A stretch of 64,000 nucleotides of DNA from Dysgonomonas hofstadii (GCF_014196915.1 NZ_JACIEP010000018.1:1-64000); one strand, 5' to 3'; shown: positions 25,490 to 34,216, numbered from the stretch's first letter. Numbers and translations are program-made. The notes: generated from the letters alone by a model not told the origin.

Positions 25490-27457
25490 ATGAATATTAA
25501 CAAATTATTTATCGGATTTTTTAGCCTTATTTGTCTGATTGCATTTTCATGTAGCAATGATGATGTTTCAGATATAATAGATGATGGCGATATTGATGAT
25601 GACGATGAAGAAGTTGTTATTGACGATGACTTCAAGACGGACACAAAAGATACGACATTTGTCAATGCTGTACTTATAACCTTTACTAATGACGGGGTTT
25701 CTATAACAAATCCTTATGAAGATGACGGGGTTTCCATAACCGAGAGCAACGGAAATGTTGTTGTCACATCCACAAATACTACTACAGAATTTAATTACGT
25801 TTTGTCAGGACAAACAAAAAGCGGATCTGTCAAGATTTATAGCGATCTGAAATTCGGACTTGGTTTTAATGGTATCGATATAACAAGTACCGATGGTCCT
25901 GCGCTCAATATTCAATCGGGTAAAAAAGTGACGATTACCCAGGTAGGAGGAACATCCAACCGCCTTATCGATAGCAGTACATATACTCCGTATGGCGATG
26001 AGGACATGAAAGGAGCTTTCTTTAGCGAAGGGCAATTGAACTTTGAAGGTAGCGGTAGTCTCACAGTATATGGCTTTTATAAACATGCTATTGCCAGCGA
26101 TGATTATGTCAGGGTAAAAAGTGGAACTATCATTGTGAAAACGGCGGTAAGCGATGGTATTCATGCCAAGGATTATTTCCGCATGGATGGCGGAACTGTA
26201 GAAATTAAAGCTTCCAGCGATGGCATTGATTGTGATGAAGGCTATATCCGCATCGATGGAGGAAACATTACGATAAAAAGCGCCGACGATGGTATTGTGG
26301 CCTCTTATGAAGATTCTGATGCATCTATAACTCCATACATTACTATAGACAACGCTACAATTGATATCACAACTACGGGGCAAAAGGCTATGGGTATAAA
26401 AAGTGATATAAGTTCGGTAACCGTGAATAGCGGGACAATTAATATCAATGTAAAAGGTGAGGCATCAAAAGCTTTTAAGACCGGTGGCGATATGGTTCTG
26501 ACCGGTGGCGATCTGACTCTTGCAACTTCGGGTAGTGCATTTTATGATACCAGCGATCAGGATATATCTTCTGCAGCCGGAATAAAGTGTGATGGTAACC
26601 TTACCATTAATGATGGAACAGTTCTGAAAATAACCAGCTCGGGCGCCGGAGGTAAGGGTATCAGTGTCGATAATGATTTTATAATGGAAGGCGGAACGGT
26701 AACCGTTACAACAACAGGTGAACAGTATAAATATGGCTCGGACGACACAGCTGCTAAAGCTATAAAAGCAGATGGAAATGTTACAGTAAATAATGGTAAT
26801 ATTACAATAAAGACTTCCGGAGTTGAAGCCGAAGGCTTGGAAAGTAAAAAGACACTGACCATAAACAATGGTAATATAATTATTGAAGCTTACGATGACT
26901 GTATCAATGCCTCAAATCATATAGCGATAAACGGAGGAAATATTTATTGCTACAGTACAACTAATGATGGAATAGACTCAAACGGGACTCTCACTGTAAC
27001 AGGAGGAGTTGTGATAGCTTCCGGAACGACTTCACCCGAAGAAGGATTCGATTGCGACAACAATACTTTCAAAATAACAGGGGGCATCCTTATCGGCACA
27101 GGAGGGGCTACCAGCAGTCCTACATCGAGTGTCTGCACACAACGATCCCTGGTTTATAGCACTACCGGGACGGCGAATGAACTGATACATATAAAATCTT
27201 CGGACGGTACTGCTATCTTAACTTATAAGGTGCCAAGGACATACAATACAATGACATTGTTGTTTAGCAGTCCCGACATGAAAGCAAATACTAGTTATAC
27301 GATATATAAGGGCGGAAGCATCACCGGAGCTACGGAGTTCTATGGATTTTATACCGGAGGCACGTATACCGGAGGAAGTTCGGCAAATACATTTACTGCC
27401 AGTTCCAGTTCTATGGTGAATACTGTAGGAAGCTCATCGGGTGGAGGACGTCCTTAG
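25490..27457 (+). CDS. beta-helical carbohydrate-binding lipoprotein (Cthe_2159-like)
   Basis: A 655-residue surface lipoprotein. A type II signal peptide with lipobox IAFSC (C21) is followed at once by Asp-rich sequence (SNDD, then DDGDIDDDDEE to about residue 45). Acidic residues just after the cysteine fit the Bacteroidota lipoprotein export signal. The body is a long array of short degenerate repeats (SDGIHAKDYFRMDGGTVEI, DGIDCDEGYIRIDGG, DDGIVASYED, VNNGNITIKTSGVEAEG) predicted to stack as a parallel beta-helix. It ends with a Ser/Gly-rich tail. This matches the carbohydrate-binding family typified by Cthe_2159, which binds polysaccharide and calcium. The start is set at 25490 from the signal peptide and promoter. 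Confidence 0.85.
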   Translation: MNINKLFIGFFSLICLIAFSCSNDDVSDIIDDGDIDDDDEEVVIDDDFKTDTKDTTFVNAVLITFTNDGVSITNPYEDDGVSITESNGNVVVTSTNTTTEFNYVLSGQTKSGSVKIYSDLKFGLGFNGIDITSTDGPALNIQSGKKVTITQVGGTSNRLIDSSTYTPYGDEDMKGAFFSEGQLNFEGSGSLTVYGFYKHAIASDDYVRVKSGTIIVKTAVSDGIHAKDYFRMDGGTVEIKASSDGIDCDEGYIRIDGGNITIKSADDGIVASYEDSDASITPYITIDNATIDITTTGQKAMGIKSDISSVTVNSGTININVKGEASKAFKTGGDMVLTGGDLTLATSGSAFYDTSDQDISSAAGIKCDGNLTINDGTVLKITSSGAGGKGISVDNDFIMEGGTVTVTTTGEQYKYGSDDTAAKAIKADGNVTVNNGNITIKTSGVEAEGLESKKTLTINNGNIIIEAYDDCINASNHIAINGGNIYCYSTTNDGIDSNGTLTVTGGVVIASGTTSPEEGFDCDNNTFKITGGILIGTGGATSSPTSSVCTQRSLVYSTTGTANELIHIKSSDGTAILTYKVPRTYNTMTLLFSSPDMKANTSYTIYKGGSITGATEFYGFYTGGTYTGGSSANTFTASSSSMVNTVGSSSGGGRP

Positions 27458-27497
27458 AAAATATAAGTTCTTGTTTAAGATAGATAATTGATGTTGA

Positions 27498-27538
27498 GGA
27501 ACGGGTTTTGCAGTGATGCAAGACCCGTTCCGTCTTTT
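27498..27538 (+). terminator. terminator of the beta-helix gene
   Basis: GGAACGGGT (27498-27506) pairs with ACCCGTTCC (27523-27531), with further inner pairs (TGCA/TGCA), followed by GTCTTTTATT. It converges on the ACT gene end at 27537. Confidence 0.8.
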
Positions 27539-27968
27539 ATTGCTGTTTCAGATTTGACTTATTCAGAATATCGCATTTATAGGATATTAGTATTTCAACG
27601 CATTTATCTATATCGGTAGGTCTGATCACTACACTTGCTGTTTCTCCTTCCGAAAATGCATACATATATTCTATGAATATATTTTCTTTGGCCAAGTATT
27701 CCAATACAATTGCCAGAGCACCGGGCTTGTTCGGGCAGTTGAAACATACTACATCTGTTACACTTACACCGAAATGTGCTTCTTTTAAGACTTTAACCGC
27801 ATGTTCCACATCGGATACAATCATACGCAGTATGCCGAAGTCTGCGTTTTCTGCGAGGCTAAAGGCTGTCATGTTTATTCCGTTGTTGCCCAGTATATGG
27901 GTAACGTCATTTATCCTGCCTGTTTTGTTTTCTATGAAAACCGATAGTTGTTTTATTGTCATGGTCAA
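27537..27968 (-). CDS. tandem ACT domain protein
   Basis: A 143-residue protein made of two ACT domains (about 3-68 and 72-140) with the typical starts IKQLSVFIENKTGRINDVTHIL and DVVCFNCPNKPGALAIVLEYL. ACT pairs bind amino acids. Genes of this type sit next to paaK and ior in many anaerobes and are thought to sense aromatic or branched amino acids. Here it is the last gene of the ior operon, 6 nt after paaK. It has no DNA-binding domain, so any regulatory effect would be by protein contact. Confidence 0.9.
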   Translation of the reverse strand: MTMTIKQLSVFIENKTGRINDVTHILGNNGINMTAFSLAENADFGILRMIVSDVEHAVKVLKEAHFGVSVTDVVCFNCPNKPGALAIVLEYLAKENIFIEYMYAFSEGETASVVIRPTDIDKCVEILISYKCDILNKSNLKQQ

Positions 27969-27974
27969 TCGATC

Positions 27975-29276
27975 TTAGTTAAATGTTCTCTTATCTAATA
28001 CCCTTTGTGCTTTACCTTCACTGCGCTTTATGCTGAACGGTTCTACGAGCTTGATATCTGCACTAATTCCCAGAACGCTTTGCAGGCGTTGGGCTATTTT
28101 CTTTTTGAGTGCGAGCATCTTTGTTATTTCATCCGAATAGAATCCATCCCGCACTTCTACTTGTACTTCCAGTATATCCAGATTGTTTATTCTATCGACC
28201 ACAAGCATATAGTGAGGTTCAAATTCTTCCATTTCCAGTATAACGCTTTCTATCTGCGACGGGAATACATTTACTCCACGAATAATAAGCATATCGTCGC
28301 TGCGTCCCACGATACGGCTCATTCTCACATTTGTGCGCCCGCATTTGCATGGTTCATCCATCAGTGTACACAGGTCTTTTGTCCTGTATCTTAATAGTGG
28401 TAAACCTTCTTTTGTTAATGTCGTGAATACTAATTCACCTTGCTCTCCGTGTGGCAATTGCTCAAGGGTATCAGGAGAGATGATCTCTGCATAGAAATGA
28501 TCTTCAATGATATGAGAACCATCTTTGTACTCACATTCATGCGCTACCCCCGGGCCCATTATCTCGCTTAGACCGTATATATTATAGGCATCAATACCCA
28601 TTTTTGCTTCGATTTCCTTACGCATATTTTCTGTCCATGGTTCAGCTCCGAAAATACCTGTGCGCAATTTGAATTCTTCACGGGGTATTCCTGTTTTTGC
28701 CATGGCTTCTGCCAGATAAAGGGCATAGGATGGTGTACAGGCAAGGGCCGTTGCACCGAAGTCGTGAAGTAACTGGATATGTTTCGATGTATTACCGCTC
28801 GACATAGGAATGACAGTTGCCCCGAGATGCTCAACTCCATAATGTAAACCCAGTCCTCCGGTAAACAATCCATAGCCATATCCGACCGAAAAAATATCGT
28901 TTCTTGTTGTTCCGAATGCGCTAAGGCAGCGGGCTGTCATTTCCGACCAGATAGAGAGATCTTTGCGGGTATAGCCCACAACAGTGGGAGAGCCTGTTGT
29001 TCCCGAGGATGCATGTAATCTGACAATCTCCGACATCGGTACGGCAAACAGTCCATACGGGTAATTATCCCTCAAATCCTGTTTGGTCGTAAACGGGAGT
29101 TTTACGACATCATCAATTGTATTAATGTCTTCGGGAGTAACATCCATCTCCTGCATCTTCTGCCGATAGAAGGGGGTGGAGTGATATACCCTTTCTACAA
29201 GTTTACGCAAGCGCTGCCCCTGAAGATTCCGTTTTTCTTCAGTACTCATGCACTCTTTGGGTTTATTCCAAATCAT
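27975..29276 (-). CDS. paaK: phenylacetate-CoA ligase
   Basis: A 433-residue adenylate-forming enzyme of normal length. The P-loop is HASSGTTGSPTVVGYT and the adenylation core contains YGLSEIMGPG and YRTKDL. The C-terminal PaaK-type domain has GRSDDMLIIRGVNVFPSQIE and ends with LVEPFSIKRSEGKAQRVLD. It makes aryl-acetyl-CoA from the acid with ATP. Next to indolepyruvate oxidoreductase genes it is usually taken to handle phenylacetate, indoleacetate and related acids produced from aromatic amino acids. Cotranscribed with the ACT gene. A repeat separates it from the aminotransferase gene upstream. Confidence 0.95.
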   Translation of the reverse strand: MIWNKPKECMSTEEKRNLQGQRLRKLVERVYHSTPFYRQKMQEMDVTPEDINTIDDVVKLPFTTKQDLRDNYPYGLFAVPMSEIVRLHASSGTTGSPTVVGYTRKDLSIWSEMTARCLSAFGTTRNDIFSVGYGYGLFTGGLGLHYGVEHLGATVIPMSSGNTSKHIQLLHDFGATALACTPSYALYLAEAMAKTGIPREEFKLRTGIFGAEPWTENMRKEIEAKMGIDAYNIYGLSEIMGPGVAHECEYKDGSHIIEDHFYAEIISPDTLEQLPHGEQGELVFTTLTKEGLPLLRYRTKDLCTLMDEPCKCGRTNVRMSRIVGRSDDMLIIRGVNVFPSQIESVILEMEEFEPHYMLVVDRINNLDILEVQVEVRDGFYSDEITKMLALKKKIAQRLQSVLGISADIKLVEPFSIKRSEGKAQRVLDKRTFN

Positions 29277-29307
29277 AGTATATTTTAGTTTTTAGTTTTA
29301 TCGTTTA

Positions 29308-29379
29308 TTTTGTCATTTTGAACGGAGTGAAAAATCTCCTGAGTATAAAGATGCTTCGCTTAGCTCCAGAATGACAAAA
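29308..29379. repeat. REP-like imperfect palindrome in the ior operon
   Basis: TTTTGTCATTTTGA (29308-29321) is inverted at 29366-29379 (12 of 14 matching). The centre holds AACGGAGTGAAAAATCTCCTG and GATGCTTCGCTTAGCTCC-like segments (the first written here less one base at each end would still match). This is the layout of a common dispersed palindrome with a GTCATTCTGAAC...GTGAAGAATCTC pattern seen in many Bacteroidota. It fills most of the 112-nt gap between the aminotransferase gene and paaK. Confidence 0.6.
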
Positions 29380-29388
29380 AGAAATTTC

Positions 29389-30699
29389 TTAATGATCTAT
29401 ACTGAACGCCTTTAATCTATTATCCAATACATCATACAAATCTTCACTCATCCGAGAACAGCATGCCCTTACGCCCTGTTGCTCGCTTCCGGTAGTTGAT
29501 AAGGCAATAGAACTAATTCCATAATAAAGTAATTCCTGCATCAGTTCGCCGCAACTCATATCCTGATAACCGATCGTAAAGAAAAAGCCATCGGAAATAT
29601 CTCTGTCGATATCCTTATCATACACTACATGGAAACCATACTTTTTGAAAGATTCTTTCATCCGGTGTGCACGTCTGGCATATTCGCTGGTTTCTTCCAC
29701 GAAGTTGAAATCGCCATCTGAAGCTGCTTTAAGCATGGCTGCATATCCGTATTGGGTGGTATGCGTAATACCCGAAGTAATCATATATAATATTGCTCCT
29801 ACGAATGTAGGGCCGAAAATCCCTGCTCCTGAATATCGCTTTGCCAACGCTTCTGATTTCAAAGAAAACAGTTTGTCCGATACACAGACTACTGCTGCCC
29901 GCTGTCCCGCATAACTGAATATTTTGGATGAAGACAGCATCAATATGTAGTTTTCTGTATATTTTGCTACTGTCGGTACATATGGCGATTCGAACGGATG
30001 TCCGAAATCGGTACGAAAATCCATGCCGAAGTAGGCAAGGTCTTCCAAGATGATTACTCCGTATTTGGTTGCCAGTTCACCTATTATTTTCAGTTCGCTT
30101 TCGGTAAGGCAAATCCATGCGGGATTGTTAGGATTGGAGTAGACGATAGAGGAGATGTTACCTGCTTGAAGTATATCTTCGAGTTTTTCTTTTAGCTTCT
30201 CTCCTCTGAAATAGTGAATGTCAAATTCCAGATAATTGATTCCCAATACTTTCAATTGCGATTTTTGGATAGGGAATCCCGGATCGATAAAGAGTACGGT
30301 GTCTTTCTTTTCATCGTATTGATTGCAAACAATAAATGAACCAAAAGAACCTGCGACCGATCCTGTAACAGGAATGCAAGACACAGGAGAAATATTCACA
30401 TCAAGAAATGCTTTTACAAATCGTGCGGCCTCATTCTTCAATACAGGGATACCTTCTGCTGCTGGATACATGGACGCTACTCCGGCGTCGAGTGCTTTTT
30501 TCTCGGCTTCTAATCCTATCTGGCATGGCTTTAATCCGGGTACTCCCTGATCCATACGGATAAACGGAATGCCTGTGACCTGCTCCAACCGGGAAGCTAT
30601 TAATAATACTTCGCCGATAGTGGCATTTTCCAGATTTGTTATTTTTAGATCGTCAATAACCTGTTTAATGAGTTCCTGACTGAATACTCTGTTTTGCAT
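29389..30699 (-). CDS. PLP-dependent aminotransferase (aromatic type, fold I)
   Basis: A 436-residue fold-type I aminotransferase. It shows the Asn/Pro segment YSNPNNPAWICLTE, the Asp/Tyr segment IILEDLAYFGMDFR, the PLP lysine K259 in SSSKIFSYAGQRAAV, and a C-terminal Arg region (GSEQQGVRACCS). It most resembles the aspartate/aromatic aminotransferases found beside ior genes, which make 2-oxoacids for IorAB. Amino donor and acceptor are not readable from sequence. It starts 3 nt after the unknown gene upstream. Confidence 0.9.
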   Translation of the reverse strand: MQNRVFSQELIKQVIDDLKITNLENATIGEVLLIASRLEQVTGIPFIRMDQGVPGLKPCQIGLEAEKKALDAGVASMYPAAEGIPVLKNEAARFVKAFLDVNISPVSCIPVTGSVAGSFGSFIVCNQYDEKKDTVLFIDPGFPIQKSQLKVLGINYLEFDIHYFRGEKLKEKLEDILQAGNISSIVYSNPNNPAWICLTESELKIIGELATKYGVIILEDLAYFGMDFRTDFGHPFESPYVPTVAKYTENYILMLSSSKIFSYAGQRAAVVCVSDKLFSLKSEALAKRYSGAGIFGPTFVGAILYMITSGITHTTQYGYAAMLKAASDGDFNFVEETSEYARRAHRMKESFKKYGFHVVYDKDIDRDISDGFFFTIGYQDMSCGELMQELLYYGISSIALSTTGSEQQGVRACCSRMSEDLYDVLDNRLKAFSIDH

Positions 30700-30702
30700 T
30701 TG

Positions 30703-31293
30703 TTAGCTATTTAAGAGTTCTTCTATTTGCTTTATAAATTTATCTTGTTTTAGCCTTAGCTTTTTTATTTCTTTTTCTAACCAGATTTTTGAAACGGTTA
30801 AATTTACTTTAGTATTTTCATCTACATCTCCTTCCATTTGTTCTGAGAATTCGATATAGTCTTCATTATGCCTGTAATAAGGATATGGATGTCCTATCCA
30901 TAACATTTGCCACTTTTGATTTGTGTCAGTAAAAATATTTTCCCATTCTTCCAGATTAGACAAATCCCCACAACAACTGGTCGTTAATTTTATTTCTTCA
31001 TTTTCGGGAATAATAACTATTCCTCCATAGAATTCTTTCTCAAGTTCTTCGCCAAGATCTTTATCTGATTTCTTAACTTCTGCTAAAATTCTAAAATCAG
31101 TATTACTAATAGTATCAATATTAACCAGCCAGGAACGTTTTTGTATAGGTTCTAAATAGGATAAACCGCTGTCATGCATACACCTTTTCCAATAGATATA
31201 CCAATCTTCGTCGGTGTCATCATAAATTGGAGACTTATGATTTTCTTTAGCATAATCATAAGGTGCAAATTCAAGAGTATTGATAATATGCAT
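30703..31293 (-). CDS. unknown protein embedded in the ior operon
   Basis: A 196-residue soluble protein, acidic and rich in Trp/Tyr (DWYIYWKRCMHD, EEWENIF, KWQMLWIGHPYPYYR), with a TTSCCGDLSNLEEWE segment. A lysine/glutamate-rich C-terminal helix (about 165-195) is probably a coiled coil. It has no membrane segment. I do not recognise the family; the general look recalls small standalone proteins annotated as immunity-type, but this is weak. Its ATG overlaps the iorB stop by one base (TAATG), and the aminotransferase follows after 3 nt, so it is firmly inside the operon. It looks more AT-rich than its neighbours, which may mean later insertion. Confidence 0.7.
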   Translation of the reverse strand: MHIINTLEFAPYDYAKENHKSPIYDDTDEDWYIYWKRCMHDSGLSYLEPIQKRSWLVNIDTISNTDFRILAEVKKSDKDLGEELEKEFYGGIVIIPENEEIKLTTSCCGDLSNLEEWENIFTDTNQKWQMLWIGHPYPYYRHNEDYIEFSEQMEGDVDENTKVNLTVSKIWLEKEIKKLRLKQDKFIKQIEELLNS

Positions 31294-31880
31294 TATATTT
31301 TTATCTGTTCTTCTCCTGCTTTCTTCCCTCCTTCAAAAGCCTTGAGATTCATTTCTACTATTTTTTCTCCTTTGCGGGAGAATACTTGCCGTATGGCGTC
31401 TTCTAGTTTTTCCTGATCGATACCTAAAATAACAGATGCGGCCCCCAGCAATGCCATGTTGGTTGCCCTTCCAGAACCCGCTTCTTTTGCCAGAGTGTCT
31501 ATATCCAAAAGAATCACATTCGGTAATAAAGAAAGTTCCTTTGTTATGGCATCCTGATCGGGGTAATTCGGAATATTGATAAACGGAGTTGAATTCGTTA
31601 CTATCCATCCTTTCTGAGAGAGATAGGGGAGATAGCGTAATGCTTCCATCGGTTCGAGGGATATAATGGCATCCGCGCTCCCTTTTGCAATAAGGTCGGA
31701 ATATATTTCTGATGAGGATATACGTAAATTCGACTGTACATCTCCTCCGCGCTGGCTCATACCATGTACTTCGGCCTGCTTGATGTGTAAACCCTCTTTT
31801 AAAGCGGCTTCTCCTATTATGGCTGCAATGGAAAGTATTCCTTGCCCCCCGACTCCCGAAAGTATTATATCTAGTTTCAT
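31293..31880 (-). CDS. iorB: indolepyruvate oxidoreductase subunit beta
   Basis: A 195-residue gamma-type subunit of the 2-oxoacid:ferredoxin oxidoreductase family. The N-terminal IILSGVGGQGILSIA and EVHGMSQRGGDVQSNLRI are family signatures, and later segments (LDIDTLAKEAGSGRATNMALLGAA) agree. With IorA it converts aryl-pyruvates and CoA to aryl-acetyl-CoA, reducing ferredoxin. The start is at 31880, where ATGA overlaps the iorA stop; the longer frame is discarded. Confidence 0.93.
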   Translation of the reverse strand: MKLDIILSGVGGQGILSIAAIIGEAALKEGLHIKQAEVHGMSQRGGDVQSNLRISSSEIYSDLIAKGSADAIISLEPMEALRYLPYLSQKGWIVTNSTPFINIPNYPDQDAITKELSLLPNVILLDIDTLAKEAGSGRATNMALLGAASVILGIDQEKLEDAIRQVFSRKGEKIVEMNLKAFEGGKKAGEEQIKI

Positions 31881-33454
31881 TTTTTCCTTTTTAATGTTTG
31901 AATACATTCTCTACGTGGGATAATAACCGATACACCCTTGTATTCTATCTCTTCTTTTATCACGCTTTTTATCTCATCCATATTCTTAGGGAGAGGAATA
32001 ACCACCCGTACGTGCTCTTTCTCTACGCCTATGCCATAGCAGATTTCTTCCAGTTTTTCAGTCCCAGCCGAATCCTGTCCTCCGGTCATGGCTGTTGTCA
32101 GGTTATCAGATATGACGACTGTTATGTTCGCCTTTGAATTTACGGCATCCAATAGCCCGGTGATACCCGAATGGGTAAATGTAGAGTCTCCGATCACAGC
32201 GACAGACGGGAACAATCCTCCGTCGGCAGCCCCTTTTGCCATAGTAATAGATGCCCCCATGTCCACACAGGTATCGATCGCCCTGAATGGAGGTAGTGCC
32301 CCGAGCGTGTAACAGCCTATGTCGCTGAAAACTTTAGCATCTTTATATTCCTCAACTACTTCGTTCAGAGCTTTATATACATCAGAGTGTCCACAACCTG
32401 AACATAAGGCTGGCGGACGGGGTACTATATTTTTGCTCGCTTCAAATTGTTTCTCCATTTCAAAGCCCAATGCCGCACGGACATTATCGGGAGTGAGTTC
32501 TCCTACTCGTGGTAATTCACCAGTCAATCGCCCTTTCACTTTGCCGCTTTCATCGAGTAATCCGCGAAGTTGTTCTTCTACAAAAGGCTGCCCGTCTTCC
32601 AATATCAGAACTTCGTCACATTCATCCATTACTTTTCTGATCAGTTCCTTTGGCAACGGATATTGGGATATTTTCAATACAGTGCGGTCACATCCCTGTG
32701 GAAAATTCTCCATCAGGTAGTTATACCCGATACCGCATGCGATAACCCCTTGCTTATTTCCTTTCTTGTATGAATTGTATTCGGATGCGGTTGATAGTTT
32801 CTCCAGCTCAGGCTGGCTGGCTAACAGTTCGTTATATCGTCTTCTGGCATTTACCGGAAGGAGTACCCAGCGGGATTTATCTTCCGGAAATTTTATCGGG
32901 TTCTGTTCTTTAATTCCGGATGTAACCACTTCTGCCCGGGAATGAGCCATACGTGTGGTTAGCCGTACTAATACAGGAAGTTCGTATTTTTCGGATACTT
33001 CGAACGCATACCTGATCATATCGTAAGCTTCCTGCTGTGACGATGGTTCGAAAACAGGAACAAAGGCAAATTTACCGTAAAACCGGGAATCCTGTTCATT
33101 TTGTGAAGAGTGCATCGACGGGTCGTCGGCAACCAGTACAACCAATCCTCCGTTTGTTCCTGTCATCGATGAATTCACAAATGCATCGGCGGCAACATTC
33201 AACCCGACATGCTTCATGCAAACCAGCGCCCTTTTTCCAATATATGAAACTCCGAGGGCAGCTTCCATCGCTGTCTTTTCATTCGCACACCAACGGCTGT
33301 GTATCTTTCTTTCCTGTGCTAAAGGCTGCTCTTGTATATATTCCGTTATTTCGGTGGATGGTGTTCCCGGATAAGCGTAAACACCTGCTATACCGGCGTG
33401 GATTGCTCCTAAGGCAATAGCCTGATCGCCCAGTAATAATAGTTTTTCTTTCAT
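31877..33454 (-). CDS. iorA: indolepyruvate oxidoreductase subunit alpha, no C-terminal ferredoxin domain
   Basis: A 525-residue TPP enzyme. The N-terminal pyrimidine-binding domain has GVYAYPGTPSTEITEY and SRWCANEKTAMEAALGVSYIGKRALVCMKHVGLNVA. The TPP domain has RPPALCSGCGHSDVY, then GCYTLGALPPFRAIDTCVDMG, and GDSTFTHSGITGLLDA followed by ISDNLTTAMTGGQDS. Archaeal-type IorA continues into two 4Fe-4S clusters of the CxxCxxC...CP kind; this chain ends at RRECIQTLKRKK without them. The stop overlaps iorB as ATGA. It begins one base after the nitrilase stop. Confidence 0.93.
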   Translation of the reverse strand: MKEKLLLLGDQAIALGAIHAGIAGVYAYPGTPSTEITEYIQEQPLAQERKIHSRWCANEKTAMEAALGVSYIGKRALVCMKHVGLNVAADAFVNSSMTGTNGGLVVLVADDPSMHSSQNEQDSRFYGKFAFVPVFEPSSQQEAYDMIRYAFEVSEKYELPVLVRLTTRMAHSRAEVVTSGIKEQNPIKFPEDKSRWVLLPVNARRRYNELLASQPELEKLSTASEYNSYKKGNKQGVIACGIGYNYLMENFPQGCDRTVLKISQYPLPKELIRKVMDECDEVLILEDGQPFVEEQLRGLLDESGKVKGRLTGELPRVGELTPDNVRAALGFEMEKQFEASKNIVPRPPALCSGCGHSDVYKALNEVVEEYKDAKVFSDIGCYTLGALPPFRAIDTCVDMGASITMAKGAADGGLFPSVAVIGDSTFTHSGITGLLDAVNSKANITVVISDNLTTAMTGGQDSAGTEKLEEICYGIGVEKEHVRVVIPLPKNMDEIKSVIKEEIEYKGVSVIIPRRECIQTLKRKK

Positions 33455-34216
33455 TTATATTAGTGTAAATTTATCAGCGTCATGTAAAGCGGGGAATGAT
33501 TCCCTGAATCTGGTCAAGGATTTTAGTTCTATACTCCCTGATACGGCTTCCTCAATATTATTCTCTGCTGAAACGATTGTTTTACCCAGATAGTCTATTA
33601 ATGCCGTTCCGCCACAATAGTTATTGTCCGGATCGTTTCCTGTACGATTAACTGCAGCTACATAACACTGGTTTTCGATGGCTCTTGCCCGTAGCAGTAT
33701 ATTCCAGGGTTCGATGCGTTGTGTCGGCCAGTTCGCTACATAGATAATCATGTCGTAATCTCCTTTATTCCTTGAAAACACAGGGAAACGAAGGTCATAA
33801 CATATCTGCAATAATATTTTTACTCCCTGATATTCTACTATCACACGGTCTTCTCCGGCAGTGTATTCGTTATGTTCTCCGGCATAGGTGAAGAGATGTT
33901 TTTTGTTGTATGTAGCATAGCTGCCATCGGGTTTCACGAAGTAGAAGCGGTTATAATAATTCCCGTTTTCTTCGGTGGCTACACTGCCGGCAACGGCCGC
34001 ATTCTTTTCTCCGGCTACATGTTGCATCCATTGCAGGGTTTCGGTAGCTGCCTTTTCAGCAATGCCATTGGGTGTCATACAAAAGCCCGTAGTGAACATT
34101 TCCGGCAGGATGATAAGATCGGCATCAGGTGAAGCGTCGATTATCTTTCTTGCCTGATTTTTGTTGTATGTAGGGTCCTGCCACTTAATATCGGTTTGAA
34201 TTAAAAGTATATTCAT
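33455..34216 (-). CDS. omega-amidase/nitrilase superfamily hydrolase (YafV-like)
   Basis: A 253-residue carbon-nitrogen hydrolase with the full catalytic triad E39 (ILPEMFTTGF), K105 (NKKHLFTYAGE) and C139 (LQICYDLRFPV). The length and the KKHLF...GE..EYTAG segment fit the YafV/omega-amidase branch, which hydrolyses 2-oxoglutaramate or 2-oxosuccinamate, the products of glutamine or asparagine transaminases. It is the first gene of the ior operon and abuts iorA, which suggests that it cleans up an amide 2-oxoacid made by the operon's aminotransferase. That role is an inference. Confidence 0.88.
   Translation of the reverse strand: MNILLIQTDIKWQDPTYNKNQARKIIDASPDADLIILPEMFTTGFCMTPNGIAEKAATETLQWMQHVAGEKNAAVAGSVATEENGNYYNRFYFVKPDGSYATYNKKHLFTYAGEHNEYTAGEDRVIVEYQGVKILLQICYDLRFPVFSRNKGDYDMIIYVANWPTQRIEPWNILLRARAIENQCYVAAVNRTGNDPDNNYCGGTALIDYLGKTIVSAENNIEEAVSGSIELKSLTRFRESFPALHDADKFTLI

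Noticed and set aside
25805-26383. A 192-codon minus-strand frame opposite the beta-helix gene
   Set aside because: Produced by the repetitive codon pattern of the sense gene; no promoter or family resemblance.
26130-27000. Short near-repeats that might look like a CRISPR array
   Set aside because: They are degenerate protein-coding repeats in a continuous open frame, without constant-length direct repeats or spacers, and no cas gene is near.
31293-31907. Longer iorB starting at 31907
   Set aside because: The added residues come from inside the iorA coding end; the ATGA overlap at 31880 gives the standard N-terminus.
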